NCBI GenBank assembly: GCA_020629235.1 | Contig: JAHDDS010000001.1 | Location: forward strand, 91,399 to 155,398 | DNA: 64,000 nt | Source of the DNA: Planktomarina sp. | Lineage (GTDB): Bacteria; Pseudomonadota; Alphaproteobacteria; Rhodobacterales; Rhodobacteraceae | Reading direction: 5' to 3' | Part shown: positions 42,074 to 52,279 of the stretch, piece after piece | How the letters are laid out: each line of letters opens with the position of its first letter | Position numbering within the stretch: position 1 is the first letter of the stretch | The notes under the pieces: generated by a model | The model's database searches: none | Seen by the model: the letters and a program-made list of their open reading frames with translations, nothing else | Told to the model about the DNA's origin: nothing | Made by a program: the position numbers and the translations under genes

Positions 42074-43269
42074 ATCACTGCCTTTTCGATCATAGGTCGG
42101 TTGTTTGGGATGCGTTCAAAGTTGAAAGGCCGCAAGTCCAGACTGCGGTATTCGCCATAGGTGATCCATTCCGCTGTGCCGCGTCCCATGGCCGGGCATT
42201 GCTGCAGTCCGTGCCCAGAAAACCCGTTTTGGAAAATGAAATTTTCCACGTCCGTGTGGGGTCCCAGGATGGCGTTTTGGTCAAATGTGTTGAAGGCATA
42301 GTGGCCCGCCCATTCGGTGACGACCTTGATCGCTTCGAATTGTGGAATGCGGCCTGCGATGATGGGCCAAACGTGGTTTTCCCACCGTCCGTGATCCATG
42401 TGAAAATCGTCAAAGTCGACCGCAGGGTCGGGGTCTGCCGGGCAGCCTGCCAGGTACGTTTTGGGGCCGTCTTGCCGAAAGTGCACGCCTGAAGGATCGA
42501 TGGTCAGGGGCAGTTCCATGTCCAGCGGTTGTTCTGCACTGAAAATCCAAGTGAAGCGTTTGCGTGGTTCCACTGGCACATCAAGGCCAGCCATTTGCGC
42601 CGTCCGTGCGGCCCGGGGCCCGGATGCGTTGACAACTATCCCGCACGCAATCACATCCCCAGATGCCATGGTAACGCTGTCCACCTGATTGCTGGTCACG
42701 GTGATGTCCACCACTTCGTTGGCGACGTATTCAACACCGCGATCTTGCGCGGACCGGCGGAACCAATCGAACACTGTGCCGCCGTCCCAATACCCTTCGT
42801 CTTTCAGGTTGATGGACCCCAAGGCAATGTCGTCCACGTTGTAAAACGGATAGGCCGCCTTGATTTGTTCCGGTGTCAGCAACTGGGTTTCTGCCCCTTC
42901 GGCCAGTTGCACCTTTTGGTTTTCGCGCAATGTGTTTGCGAAGTCTTCGGTGTCGGCCAAGTACATGTAACCATAGTTCTGGATGTCCAATTCGGGCACC
43001 CGATCATCTTGCATATAGCTGCGCAGGTTCTTCACGAAATCCGCCGCGAATTGGCTGATTTTGACGTTCAGCGGCGCCGAAAACTGTTGGCGCATGCACG
43101 AATTTGTATGGGCGGTGCTGGAAAATTCGTAGGTGGGGTCCTTTTCCACCACTAGAATTGTGCCGTTGAAGTCGGGATTGGCGGTCAAAAACCATGCCGT
43201 CGCCGACCCGTGGATGGCCCCGCCCACGATCACAACGTCATAACTGGTGTGTTTGGGTGTCTTCATCAA
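42070..43269 (-). CDS. FAD-dependent oxidoreductase (DAO/sarcosine oxidase-like)
   Basis: A 399-residue DAO-fold flavoenzyme: the dinucleotide motif is VVIVGGAIHGSATAWFL (about residues 12-28), AHTNSCMRQQFSAPLNVKIS (about 53-72) follows the first strand, and a C-terminal GPHTDVENFIFQNGFSGHGL (about 337-356) closes the flavin site. The family oxidises secondary or tertiary amines such as sarcosine, dimethylglycine or glycerol phosphate. Its position after hyuB fits oxidation of an N-methyl or imino acid released by the hydantoinase. It is coupled to both neighbours by 4-base overlaps. Confidence 0.82.
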   Translation of the reverse strand: MMKTPKHTSYDVVIVGGAIHGSATAWFLTANPDFNGTILVVEKDPTYEFSSTAHTNSCMRQQFSAPLNVKISQFAADFVKNLRSYMQDDRVPELDIQNYGYMYLADTEDFANTLRENQKVQLAEGAETQLLTPEQIKAAYPFYNVDDIALGSINLKDEGYWDGGTVFDWFRRSAQDRGVEYVANEVVDITVTSNQVDSVTMASGDVIACGIVVNASGPRAARTAQMAGLDVPVEPRKRFTWIFSAEQPLDMELPLTIDPSGVHFRQDGPKTYLAGCPADPDPAVDFDDFHMDHGRWENHVWPIIAGRIPQFEAIKVVTEWAGHYAFNTFDQNAILGPHTDVENFIFQNGFSGHGLQQCPAMGRGTAEWITYGEYRSLDLRPFNFERIPNNRPMIEKAVI

Positions 43270-44972
43270 AATACCTCCCCCCGTTTTGCCCGCGCGATCA
43301 CGTCGTCGGCGTCAGCTGCTGTCATGGCAAAGTCACGGATCGCAGCATCGCGGGTGATGTAACCGCCCGCAAGGTCTTTGCGCACTTGGGCTGCGTCGCG
43401 GTCGGCTGCCAGCCCGTATCCTGCGCCCCCTGGAAACGCCATTTCCACGATCCGCCCGTGGGGGACAAACTGCTTACCCTTGCCGTTCATCGGCGTGCCA
43501 TCGTCCAACGCTATGGTGGTGGGGCCGCCGTCTGCGCCGCCTTGGCGGCCACGGGCCGGGTGATGGACGCGGTCGAACATGGCTTGGATGTCAAATTCGT
43601 GCCCGTCTTGGGCGCCGACGTTCATGTACTGTCCCAAGCCCCCGCGTTGGCGACCTGCGCCGCCGGAATCCGGGCGCAGTTCCTTGCGCCAAATGATCAC
43701 GGGCCCTGCGTTTTCAGTGGCTTCCACGGGCATGGTCATGACCCCCGACGGGAAGGCCGTGGCATTCATTCCGTCCAACCCGGGCCGCGCGCCCGATCCG
43801 CCGGAATTGAAGGTCAGCACCTCTGACCGCCTGGCGTGGGGTGGGGCCGGTGCGTCGGTCCGCGGCCGAAGCGAGACTTGGAAATTGCACAAACATCCGG
43901 CCCCTTCTGCCGGAACCAGGTTGGGCAAAAGCTGGTCCAAAGCAGCGTACACCGTGTCGGGCACAAAGTGGCCGATGACATGGCGCAACGCCACGGGGGC
44001 AGGGTGCACGGCATTGACAATGCTGTTCAACGGGGCCGTGATTGCGAACGGGGCCAAACTTGCAGCGTTGTTGGGAATGTCCGGCGCAATGGCGCATTTC
44101 AACGCGTAACAGGCATAGGCCTTGGTATACACCAACGGCACGTTGATGCCTTTCTTGTCCAGTCCCGACGTGCCGTCCCAGTCTGTTAGGATGCGGTCTT
44201 GTTCAATGTCGACGCGGACCCGAAGTGTCACTGGCGTATCAAATCCGTCGATCACCATTTCACCGTGGGCGCTGCCTTGGGCCAAAGCGTTGATCCGCTC
44301 CAAAGTGGCGCGGCGCGAATTGGTCAGGATGAAGTCCGCAATGCCGTTCAAATCGGCCAGGCCAAATTCGGTCATCATCTCCACCAGGCGGCGGTGGCCG
44401 ATGTCATTGCAGGTGGCCAGGGCATAGATATCGCCGATCAATTGGTCGGGTTCACGCACATTGGCGCGGATGATCCGCACCAGGGTGTCGTCGACGGTGC
44501 CTTGGTCGATAAAACGCATGATCGGGATATAAAGACCCTCTTCGTAGACAGATTGCGCATCTGCCCCAAAACCCCGACCGCCGATGTCCACGATGTGGGC
44601 CGTGCAAGCAAAGAAGCCCACAAAGTTGCCCTGGTGAAACGACGGGGTAACGATCGTGATGTCGTGCAGGTGGCCAGTGCCTTCCCATGGGTCATTGGTG
44701 ATATAAACGTCGCCTTCGGCCATGGTGTCCACGCCGATGCGGCGCATAAAATGGGCAACGGCGTCGGCCATGGCATTCACATGGCCCGGGGTGCCGGTGA
44801 CGGCCTGGGCCAGCATCTGGCCTTGGGTGTCATAGACCCCGGCAGACAGATCGCCCGCCTCGCGCACAGACGTGGAAAAGGCCGTGCGCACCAACGCCTG
44901 GGCCTGTTCTTCCACGACAGAGATCAGGCGGTTCCACATGACTTGGAATTGGACTTGGCTGGGTTGGGTCAT
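43266..44972 (-). CDS. hyuB: Hydantoinase/oxoprolinase subunit B
   Basis: A 568-residue HyuB-family protein with MWNRLISVVEEQAQALVRTA (about 9-28), the signature GDVYITNDPWEGTGHLHDIT (about 83-102), the TAHIVDIGGRGFG segment and a C-terminal GGAGYGLAADRDA. With HyuA it forms ATP-dependent ring-opening enzymes (N-methylhydantoinase, 5-oxoprolinase, caprolactamase) or related carboxylases. It lies 88 bases after hyuA and is coupled to the FAD oxidoreductase by ATGA. Confidence 0.9.
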   Translation of the reverse strand: MTQPSQVQFQVMWNRLISVVEEQAQALVRTAFSTSVREAGDLSAGVYDTQGQMLAQAVTGTPGHVNAMADAVAHFMRRIGVDTMAEGDVYITNDPWEGTGHLHDITIVTPSFHQGNFVGFFACTAHIVDIGGRGFGADAQSVYEEGLYIPIMRFIDQGTVDDTLVRIIRANVREPDQLIGDIYALATCNDIGHRRLVEMMTEFGLADLNGIADFILTNSRRATLERINALAQGSAHGEMVIDGFDTPVTLRVRVDIEQDRILTDWDGTSGLDKKGINVPLVYTKAYACYALKCAIAPDIPNNAASLAPFAITAPLNSIVNAVHPAPVALRHVIGHFVPDTVYAALDQLLPNLVPAEGAGCLCNFQVSLRPRTDAPAPPHARRSEVLTFNSGGSGARPGLDGMNATAFPSGVMTMPVEATENAGPVIIWRKELRPDSGGAGRQRGGLGQYMNVGAQDGHEFDIQAMFDRVHHPARGRQGGADGGPTTIALDDGTPMNGKGKQFVPHGRIVEMAFPGGAGYGLAADRDAAQVRKDLAGGYITRDAAIRDFAMTAADADDVIARAKRGEVF

Positions 44973-45060
44973 GGGCGTTTCTCCAAAGCGGATTGACGTG
45001 ACGCGAACGGCGCCGGGTATGCGCAGCTCGGCGTGGCCGTGGGGGATTGAACGACAGCGA

Positions 45061-47136
45061 TCATTTCAACACCAGTTCAATCGTGGCGTCCGCCAAGGCC
45101 TTGGCCCGTCGCGACGACGGCACAATCACGGTGGTTTCTTCCTCTGTAATCACGGCGGGGCCTTCAACGCTGAACCCGGCGGAATAATCTGCGCGTTTTG
45201 TCTCTACGGCCTGTGTCACCGTGCCTGTTGCGGGATCGAACAGGTCCCGGACCCCGTGTGTTGGGACAGCTTGCGTGGCCCCAACCGCTTTGGCTGGCGT
45301 CACATCTGCCGGCGGCGTGGTGGCGTTGACTGACCACACCGTGATTTCCACATCCATCCCTGCGACGGTGCGCGAAAACAGCGCGGCGTATTCTGTCTCA
45401 AACAGCTGCAACAGTGTGTCTGCGTCCGGGTTTGCCGCCTGTTCTGCGGTCAGTGGCACGGGAATTTCCCACCCTTGCCCTGCGTAACGCATGTAACACT
45501 TGACCTCTGACAAAATCGGCGCGTCTGCGTCGCAGGTGCGCACAAATGCGGTGGCTTCGTCCTGCAGTTCTTTCAAAATTGATTTCACAGCCTGCGCGTC
45601 AAAACCCTTCAACTGCATGTACCGCGTCCGGTTGGCTTCGAAACTGAACGGCGCGCGCAAGAACCCGATGGCAGACCCAACGCCTGCGCCCGTGGGTACC
45701 AACAACCGATCAATGCCCAGTTTTTCACACAAACGTCCGGCGTGCAGGGGCGCGGCCCCGCCAAAGGCGATCATGGTGTATTCGCTCAGGTCCTCGCCAT
45801 TTTCCACAGCGTGGACCCGCGCGGCGTTGGCCATGTTTTCATCCACCACCTCGGCCACGCCGAACGCTGCTTCTGCCGGGTCCATGCCTAAGGGGCGTCC
45901 CAAGTGTTCCATCAATGCAGATTTGGACGTTTCGGGATGCAACGGAATTGTGCCGGCCGCAAAATTGGCTGGGTCCAATTTGCCCAGGACCAAATCAGCG
46001 TCCGTCACCGCAGGCCGGTCCCCGCCGCGCCCGTAACATGCAGGACCGGGTTCTGATCCCGCACTTTCGGGCCCGACACGGATTTGGCGCAGGGCATCCA
46101 CATGGGCCAGGGACCCACCGCCCGCGCCGATTTCCACCATGTCGATGACCGGGATGGAAATGGGCATGCCCGATCCCTTTTTGAAGCGGTATGTGCGGGC
46201 CACTTCAAACACCCGTGCCGTTTTCGGGGTTTGGTTTTTGATCAGGCAAATCTTGGCAGTGGTGCCCCCCATGTCAAACGACAACACTTTGTCGATGCCG
46301 TGGCGTGCAGCGATATTGGCGGCAAACACCGCCCCGCCAGCTGGACCAGATTCCACCAACCGCACTGGGAAGTCGGCGGCGTTTTCCAAACTGATGATGC
46401 CGCCGCCCGAATGCATCAAAAAGATCGGGCAATCGGCCCCGTCGCCCGCCAAACGCTGGCGCAAACGGCCCAGATAAGACTTCATCTGCGGCTTGATATA
46501 GGCGTTGGCGATCGTCGTGTTGAACCGTTCGTATTCGCGCATTTGCGGCGACACTTCGGACGACAAAGACACCATAATGTCGGGGGCCCGTTCGGCCAAA
46601 ACATCTGCCACCACCTGTTCGTGGGTGTCGTTGACATAGGCATGCAGCAGCCCAACCGCGACGCTTTCAAAGCCTGCGTCGCGGATTTCATCCACCAAAG
46701 CTTCGACTTCAGCCCGGTTGATGTCCACCAGCACTTTGCCGTCTGCCTGCAGCCGTTCTTTAACGGTATAGCGGAAGTTACGCGGCAGCAGGGGGTCAGG
46801 CAGGGTCAGGTTCAAATCGTACTGTTCAAACCGCGATTCCGTGCGCATTTCGATCACATCACGAAACCCTTGGGTGGTGATCAGCGCCGTCTTGGCGCCG
46901 CGCCGTTCGATCAGCGCGTTTGTTGCCAAGGTCGTGCCGTGGATGATCTGGGTGATGCTGGATGGGACAATGCCCGCGGCGGCGCAGACCCGGTGCATGC
47001 CTTCGATGATGGCATTTTCCGGCGCGTCATAGGTGGTCAGAACCTTGGTGCTTTGCTGGCCAAAAGGTCCTTCAATCACCACGTCGGTGAAGGTTCCACC
47101 AATGTCTGCACCAAGGCGAATGGGTGTGTCTGCCAT
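45061..47136 (-). CDS. hyuA: Hydantoinase/oxoprolinase subunit A
   Basis: A 691-residue HyuA-family ATPase subunit. RLGADIGGTFTDVVIEG (residues 6-22) is the actin-like phosphate loop, HGTTLATNALIERRGAKTAL (about 67) is diagnostic, and KVLSFDMGGTTAKICLIKN (about 280) is the second phosphate loop. A C-terminal AEQ/PAVITEEETTVIVP domain closes it. ATG 47136 (MADTPIRLGAD) is chosen because the longer frame adds non-conserved sequence. It is the first structural gene of a six-gene operon, with a LysR gene 92 bases upstream and an AT-rich promoter region at 47190-47228. Confidence 0.9.
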   Translation of the reverse strand: MADTPIRLGADIGGTFTDVVIEGPFGQQSTKVLTTYDAPENAIIEGMHRVCAAAGIVPSSITQIIHGTTLATNALIERRGAKTALITTQGFRDVIEMRTESRFEQYDLNLTLPDPLLPRNFRYTVKERLQADGKVLVDINRAEVEALVDEIRDAGFESVAVGLLHAYVNDTHEQVVADVLAERAPDIMVSLSSEVSPQMREYERFNTTIANAYIKPQMKSYLGRLRQRLAGDGADCPIFLMHSGGGIISLENAADFPVRLVESGPAGGAVFAANIAARHGIDKVLSFDMGGTTAKICLIKNQTPKTARVFEVARTYRFKKGSGMPISIPVIDMVEIGAGGGSLAHVDALRQIRVGPESAGSEPGPACYGRGGDRPAVTDADLVLGKLDPANFAAGTIPLHPETSKSALMEHLGRPLGMDPAEAAFGVAEVVDENMANAARVHAVENGEDLSEYTMIAFGGAAPLHAGRLCEKLGIDRLLVPTGAGVGSAIGFLRAPFSFEANRTRYMQLKGFDAQAVKSILKELQDEATAFVRTCDADAPILSEVKCYMRYAGQGWEIPVPLTAEQAANPDADTLLQLFETEYAALFSRTVAGMDVEITVWSVNATTPPADVTPAKAVGATQAVPTHGVRDLFDPATGTVTQAVETKRADYSAGFSVEGPAVITEEETTVIVPSSRRAKALADATIELVLK

Positions 47137-47228
47137 GAAAAAATTCCGTCTGAAACTGCCGCACCGTGGCATGAAACAGCGGGTCAAGGAAAATTATTAG
47201 ATATGATAAACGCGATAACTAAAATTGA

Positions 47229-48107
47229 TCAACTTCCAATGACCTCGGCCGCAATTTGGGCGATTGTGGCAACGGACTTGGTGGGGTGATCGGCATTGTA
47301 TCGGGCTTGGAATGCCAAAGGGGCAGGGTGCCAGTCATAGGTCAACGCCACCAATCGTTTGGCCGCCAAATCGCGGGCGACCATGGGGTGGGGCAGGACT
47401 GCGATGCCCATGCCGTCTAAGGCCATCTGTTGACACGCGCCCAAGTTCGACGACGGCACCAATCGGGCACGGCTGCCCTGAAAATGGGCCGCGATGGCCT
47501 GATGCACCCAGGTGCCGCGGGCATGGGTCAAGATAGGGTGTTGTGACAGGGCGTGCTGGGTGATGGGTTCGTCGTTCAGGCCAAGATCAGGGGACGCGAC
47601 CCAGACCATGGCGAATTGCCCCAAATCAACGCTGGCGGCTTGGAATTGAAACGGACCGTTGATCAACGCCAGATCCAGCTGGTTTTGCGCCAGCATCGCT
47701 TCCACATCGGCGGCCATATCCATGGTCAATTCAATGGCCAGGTTGGGGAAGTCCGCCTTTATGCGGGCCATCAAAGGGCGCAGGAAGCTGTGCACAATCA
47801 TCTCTGTCACACCCAAGCGCAACGTGCCTTGGGTCAACCGCCCCGGATCGGCTGTGGCCTGGGTCAAAAAGTCGTCCCGGGCGTGCAGCGCCGCGCGCGC
47901 CAAGGGCAACAAATCCCGCCCCCGGGGCGTCAAAGACACCGACCCCGTCCCGCGCACGAACAGCGGTTCGCCCACCAGCGCTTCCAACTGGGCGATGCGC
48001 GTGCTGATATTGGGTTGGGTGGTGTTCAGCCGTTCGGCGGCGCCTTTGAAACTGGACACTTCCGCGACCCACACAAATCCTTCGAGGTGTTTAAGCGTGA
48101 TGGACAT
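47229..48107 (-). CDS. LysR-family transcriptional regulator (between hyuA and the DmdA-like gene)
   Basis: A 292-residue LTTR with helix-turn-helix at residues about 4-62 (LKHLEGFVWVAEVSSFKGAA, LNTTQPNISTRIAQLEALVG) and an effector domain from about 90 (LRLGVTEMIVHSFLRPLM). Start ATG is at 48107. It is divergent from the DmdA-like gene (111-base gap) and directly upstream of hyuA in the same direction, so it is well placed to control both. The ligand is unknown; an osmolyte or its breakdown product is plausible. Confidence 0.9.
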   Translation of the reverse strand: MSITLKHLEGFVWVAEVSSFKGAAERLNTTQPNISTRIAQLEALVGEPLFVRGTGSVSLTPRGRDLLPLARAALHARDDFLTQATADPGRLTQGTLRLGVTEMIVHSFLRPLMARIKADFPNLAIELTMDMAADVEAMLAQNQLDLALINGPFQFQAASVDLGQFAMVWVASPDLGLNDEPITQHALSQHPILTHARGTWVHQAIAAHFQGSRARLVPSSNLGACQQMALDGMGIAVLPHPMVARDLAAKRLVALTYDWHPAPLAFQARYNADHPTKSVATIAQIAAEVIGS

Positions 48108-48218
48108 GCACCAGCCATGGCCGGGCAGGTCGGCCCTGTCCAGTGGGATGGCGTGTTCAGGCACGTTTTTGCCCCCGAATCCAGGTACGCCCCGCGAAAC
48201 CAAGATCGAAGGTCCGCC

Positions 48219-49325
48219 ATGTTCAACGTCTTTCCCACCGCACGTTTGCGCCCGTCGCCGTTCTTTCATTCTGTCATGGCAGAAGGGTGCACGTCCGCGT
48301 CGATTTACAATCGGATGATCTTGCCGGCCAGTTTTGGCGACCCTGAAAAGGAATATTGGGACCTGATCGAACGGTGTGTGATGTGGGACGTGGGCGTGGA
48401 ACGCCAAGTGCAACTGGAAGGGCCCGATGCCGCAAACCTGGCGCAAATACTGTGCGCGCGCGATTTGTCCAAACAGAAGGTGGGCCAGGGCAAATACGTA
48501 GCGGTGTGCAACCATGCGGGCACGATTTTGAACGACCCCATCTGCCTGAAACTGCGCGACGATTTGTTTTGGTTGTCCATTGCCGACAGCGATATTTGGT
48601 ACTGGGCGCGCGCCATTTCTGCCGAGCGTGGACTGAAGGTAGAGGTCAGCGAACCCGATGTGTCCCCGTTGGCGGTGCAAGGCCCCAAAGCGGAAGACGT
48701 GGTGGCCGATATCTTTGGCGACTGGGTGCGCGATGTGAAGTATTTTTGGTTCAACGAAACCGAAATCGACGGCATCCCCGTGGCGGTTCAGCGGTCAGGC
48801 TGGTCCAAACAGGGCGGCTTCGAAATCTATTTGCGCGATGGATCGCGCGGCGACGACCTTTGGAAAATCGTGAAAGAAGCCGGACAGCCTTACGGAATCG
48901 GAAACGGTGGCCCCACAAGCCCAGAACGCACGGAAAGCGGCCTTATTTCCGTGGGGTCTGACACCGACGAACACACCAACCCCTTTGAGATTCGCATGGG
49001 TCGCTTTACCGACACCGATGTGCCCGACGACGTGGTGGGCATAAACGCTTTGCGCCGGATCAAGCAAGAAGGTCCAACACGGCACCATTTGGGTTTGGTG
49101 CTGGACGGTGACTTCAAGGATCCGCTGCAATTTCACTGGGAAGACATCACAGTGGACGGGCAAAAGGTCGGCGACATGACCAATTGCGTCTGGTCGCCAC
49201 GGATGGAAAAGAACATCGGATACGCTTTGATTTCTGCCCAGTGCAAAGTTGGCGACCGCGTGGTTTTGCAGCGATCCGGCGGGCGTGAGGTGGATGCCAC
49301 GTTGGTGGAGATGCCGTTTTTATGA
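48219..49325 (+). CDS. DmdA/GcvT-like tetrahydrofolate-dependent methyltransferase
   Basis: A 368-residue aminomethyltransferase-fold protein, the length of DMSP demethylase DmdA. WDVGVERQVQLEGPDAANLA (about 57-76), EPDVSPLAVQGPKAEDVVAD (about 146-165) and RSGWSKQGGFEIYLRDG (about 191-207) match the DmdA branch rather than GcvT. Family members transfer a methyl or methylene group from DMSP, glycine betaine derivatives or similar to tetrahydrofolate. DMSP is one candidate; residues defining strict DmdA clades cannot be judged by eye. It is divergent from a LysR gene and near BetA-like and HyuAB genes. Confidence 0.78.
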   Translation: MFNVFPTARLRPSPFFHSVMAEGCTSASIYNRMILPASFGDPEKEYWDLIERCVMWDVGVERQVQLEGPDAANLAQILCARDLSKQKVGQGKYVAVCNHAGTILNDPICLKLRDDLFWLSIADSDIWYWARAISAERGLKVEVSEPDVSPLAVQGPKAEDVVADIFGDWVRDVKYFWFNETEIDGIPVAVQRSGWSKQGGFEIYLRDGSRGDDLWKIVKEAGQPYGIGNGGPTSPERTESGLISVGSDTDEHTNPFEIRMGRFTDTDVPDDVVGINALRRIKQEGPTRHHLGLVLDGDFKDPLQFHWEDITVDGQKVGDMTNCVWSPRMEKNIGYALISAQCKVGDRVVLQRSGGREVDATLVEMPFL

Positions 49326-49354
49326 TGGGGCGCTGACGCGCCGCCTGATTTTTG

Positions 49355-49414
49355 CAGCGCCATCCGGCGCTGCGCTGTGCCTTCGGCGAAGGTATTTCCG
49401 GCTCAAAGTGAAGA
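49355..49414 (+). repeat. Hairpin plus copy F of the dispersed GTATTT element
   Basis: CAGCGCC-ATCC-GGCGCTG (49355-49372) is a perfect hairpin. It is followed by CCTTCGGCGAAGG (49380-49392), then TATTTCCGGCTCAAAGTGAA and G, matching copy D at 35209. It fills the gap between the convergent DmdA-like and BetA-like genes and probably ends transcription from one or both. Confidence 0.75.
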
Positions 49415-51076
49415 TCAGCGGTCCGAGGTTTCCCAATTCGGATTAATCCAGGGTTCGCGGTTGTCGCGGGCCAGGGGGGCTTTGCCCAGGATGTGGTCTG
49501 AAGCTTTTTCGCCGGTCATGATGGACGGCCCATTCAAGTTGCCGTTGGTGATGCGCGGAAAGATGGAACTGTCCGCCACCCGCAACCCGTCCACGCCGAT
49601 GACGCGGCATTCTGGGTCCACCACAGCCATGGGATCATCCGCCCGCCCAATCTTGCAGGTCCCGCACGGGTGGTACGCGCTTTCCACATGTTCGCGGATG
49701 AAGTCGTCCAATGCGTCGTCCGATTGCACGTCGGCCCCAGGTTGAATTTCTTTGCCGCGATACGGGTCGAATGCCGATTGTGCAAAGATGTCTCGGGTCA
49801 GGCGGATGCAGTGCCGGAAGTCTGCCCAATCTTCGTCGTGGGCCATGTAATTGAACAGGATTTTCGGGGGCGCATTGGGGTCTGCGGACCGCAAGGTGAT
49901 TTCGCCGCGCGACGGGGACCGCATGGGGCCCACATGGGCTTGCCATCCGTGACCTTCGGCGGCGGCCTGGCCATCATACCGGATGGCGATGGGCAGGAAA
50001 TGGTACTGGATGTCGGGGTATTTGACACCGGGTTTGGACCGCACAAAGGCAGCACTTTCAAAGGCGTTGGTGGCCCCTGGGCCAGTTTTGTTCCACAGCC
50101 ATTGCAGTCCCACCCGGGCTTTTCCCAACAGGTTCCAATACTTAAACAACGTGATTGGCTGGGTGCAGGCCTGTTGGATGTACAGTTCCAGGTGGTCTTG
50201 CAGATTTTGCCCCACGCCTGGACGGTCCGCCACAACGTCGATTCCATGTTCGGCCAAGTGGCTGGCAGGGCCGATGCCCGACAACATCAAAAGCTTGGGC
50301 GAGTTGATGGCAGACGCGGCCAAGATCACCTCTTTGTTGGCTTTCAGCGTGGTGATTTTGCCTTTCATGGCGACTTCAACGCCGGTGGCGCGGCCCTGTT
50401 CGATCACAACTTTGCGCGCAAATCCTTTGACCATGGTCAGGTTCGGGCGTTTCAAAGCGGGCTTCAGATAGGCATTCGCCGCTGACCAGCGCTGGCCCTT
50501 CCACACGGTCATGTCAAAAGGACCGAAGCCTTCTTGCTTTTGGCCGTTGTAGTCGTCGGTGACTTCGAACCCGGCCTGTTGACCCGCTTTGACGAAGGCT
50601 TGGTGCAGTGGGATATCGCGTTTTCCGCGGGTGACGTGCAATGGGCCGCCTTGGCCGCGCCAACTGGGATCGCCGCCTTGGTCGCCCGCATGCCAGTCTT
50701 CCATGCGGTTGAAATACGGCGCGACGTCGGCAAAGGACCACCCGTCCGCGCCGCTGTCTGCCCAATGGTCGAAATCCATGGCGTGGCCGCGCACATAAAT
50801 CATACCGTTGATGGACGACGAACCGCCCACCACTTTGCCGCGGGGGCAAGCCAAGCGTCGCCCGCCCAAGTGGGGTTCTGGCTCTGTCTCGAAGCCCCAG
50901 TCATAGCGGGCCATGTTCATGGGATAAGACAGCGCGCCGGGCATCTGGATGAACGGCCCAGCATCAGTGCCGCCGTATTCCAGCACGATCACGGAATGCT
51001 TGCCGTCTTCGCTGAGACGGGCCGCCATAGCAGACCCGGCAGACCCGGACCCAACGATCACATAATCAGCTTGCAT
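49415..51076 (-). CDS. betA: GMC-family choline dehydrogenase-like oxidoreductase (BetA-like)
   Basis: A 553-residue flavoprotein: [20 protein letters not shown] (residues 5-24) binds [23 protein letters not shown] (about 80-99) is GMC signature 1, [17 protein letters not shown] (about 256) is signature 2, and [13 protein letters not shown] (about 464) holds the catalytic His. Length and the [18 protein letters not shown] segment fit BetA, which oxidises choline to betaine aldehyde. betB, betI and betC are not adjacent, so another alcohol is possible. ATG 51076 has AAGGAAACC upstream. Confidence 0.82.
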   Translation of the reverse strand: MQADYVIVGSGSAGSAMAARLSEDGKHSVIVLEYGGTDAGPFIQMPGALSYPMNMARYDWGFETEPEPHLGGRRLACPRGKVVGGSSSINGMIYVRGHAMDFDHWADSGADGWSFADVAPYFNRMEDWHAGDQGGDPSWRGQGGPLHVTRGKRDIPLHQAFVKAGQQAGFEVTDDYNGQKQEGFGPFDMTVWKGQRWSAANAYLKPALKRPNLTMVKGFARKVVIEQGRATGVEVAMKGKITTLKANKEVILAASAINSPKLLMLSGIGPASHLAEHGIDVVADRPGVGQNLQDHLELYIQQACTQPITLFKYWNLLGKARVGLQWLWNKTGPGATNAFESAAFVRSKPGVKYPDIQYHFLPIAIRYDGQAAAEGHGWQAHVGPMRSPSRGEITLRSADPNAPPKILFNYMAHDEDWADFRHCIRLTRDIFAQSAFDPYRGKEIQPGADVQSDDALDDFIREHVESAYHPCGTCKIGRADDPMAVVDPECRVIGVDGLRVADSSIFPRITNGNLNGPSIMTGEKASDHILGKAPLARDNREPWINPNWETSDR

Positions 51077-51181
51077 AGCGGTTTCCTTCTGCCCTGGCCA
51101 AACGGCACGGTTTGGTCGTACCTTAGAACTGGTGTCGCGGGTCAGATCGCTGACAAACGAAGAATTGGGTGAGGTTGCGAC

Positions 51182-52204
51182 ATGCGGCTGCTGATTGTCA
51201 GCACAATGCGGAACGAAGGGCCATTCATTTTGGACTGGATCGCCCACCACCGGGCCATGGGGGCTACGGATTTCCTGATCTTTTCCAACGATTGTACGGA
51301 TGGCACAGATGTCATGCTGGACAGCCTGGCAAGTGCAGGGGTCGTCCATGTCCGACAAAGCATCGCGTCGGGGGAACGCCCGCAGTGGGCGGCGTTGCGC
51401 CAAGCGTGGCGGCACGATTTGCGAAAGCGATGCGATTGGGCGGCGGTCCTGGATGTGGATGAATTCATTTGCGTGCACAAAGGCCAGGGCACGTTTCAAG
51501 ACCTGATGGGCGGCGATGCCCAAGCCATTGCAATGCCGTGGCGGTTGTTTGGCAACGGGGGGCAAGTGGCTTTTGACGATGTGCCAGTGCCTGACCAGTT
51601 CAAAACATGCGCGGCCCCAGATTTGAACTTTCCCGTGTCAGCGCAGTTTTTCAAAACGCTGTTTGATTTGGCGGGGCCGTTTTCTGGGTTTGGTGTGCAT
51701 CGACCCAAGCAGAAAAAAGCGGGGCCGGTTCCGGCCTGGCGGGATGGGTCGGGGGCCGTTTTGCAAGATGCTTGGGCGGCCAATCCCAAGGTGTTGAACT
51801 TGACGGGCCGGTCGCCCGCGCGCGATTTGGTGGAATGCCACCATTATTCGCTGCGGTCTGTGCAAAGCTTCCTGGTAAAGGCTGACCGGGGTTTGCCGAA
51901 CCATGTGGATAAGCCCATTGATCTGGCCTATTGGATGCGGCGCAACTTCAATGGAAGCGCCAATACTGCCATTGCAAAACGGGCCGCCGATACGGCCGCT
52001 GCCAAGTCTGAATTGCTGGCCGCGCCGGGTGTCGCGGCGGCGCACCAGGCCTGTGTGGCGGCCCACAGGTCTGCCATTCAGGCGCATTTGCGCGATCCAG
52101 CGATGCTGTCGCTTTACAGCGACATTTTGGTGGCAGGAAATTCTGTCGAAATCAGCGCCCAAGTGGCCAAGCATATATCCGATCTTTATCGTGCCATCTT
52201 ATAG
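51182..52204 (+). CDS. Glycosyltransferase family 2-like protein
   Basis: A 340-residue protein opening [20 protein letters not shown], the Glyco_tranf_2_4 (GT92-like) start, with the metal-binding DVDEFI motif at about residue 94 and YSL/HHYSLRS near residue 222. It has no transmembrane helix. It probably transfers a sugar to a surface polysaccharide or other acceptor, but no other polysaccharide gene is near, so it looks isolated. It is divergent from the betA-like gene. Confidence 0.75.
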   Translation: MRLLIVSTMRNEGPFILDWIAHHRAMGATDFLIFSNDCTDGTDVMLDSLASAGVVHVRQSIASGERPQWAALRQAWRHDLRKRCDWAAVLDVDEFICVHKGQGTFQDLMGGDAQAIAMPWRLFGNGGQVAFDDVPVPDQFKTCAAPDLNFPVSAQFFKTLFDLAGPFSGFGVHRPKQKKAGPVPAWRDGSGAVLQDAWAANPKVLNLTGRSPARDLVECHHYSLRSVQSFLVKADRGLPNHVDKPIDLAYWMRRNFNGSANTAIAKRAADTAAAKSELLAAPGVAAAHQACVAAHRSAIQAHLRDPAMLSLYSDILVAGNSVEISAQVAKHISDLYRAIL

Positions 52205-52279
52205 TTCGGCGGCATGGGCTGATAATCGTGACGGGCGGCGGGCCGCAACGACTTGTCAAAGCGGGCGATTTGGCACCCT

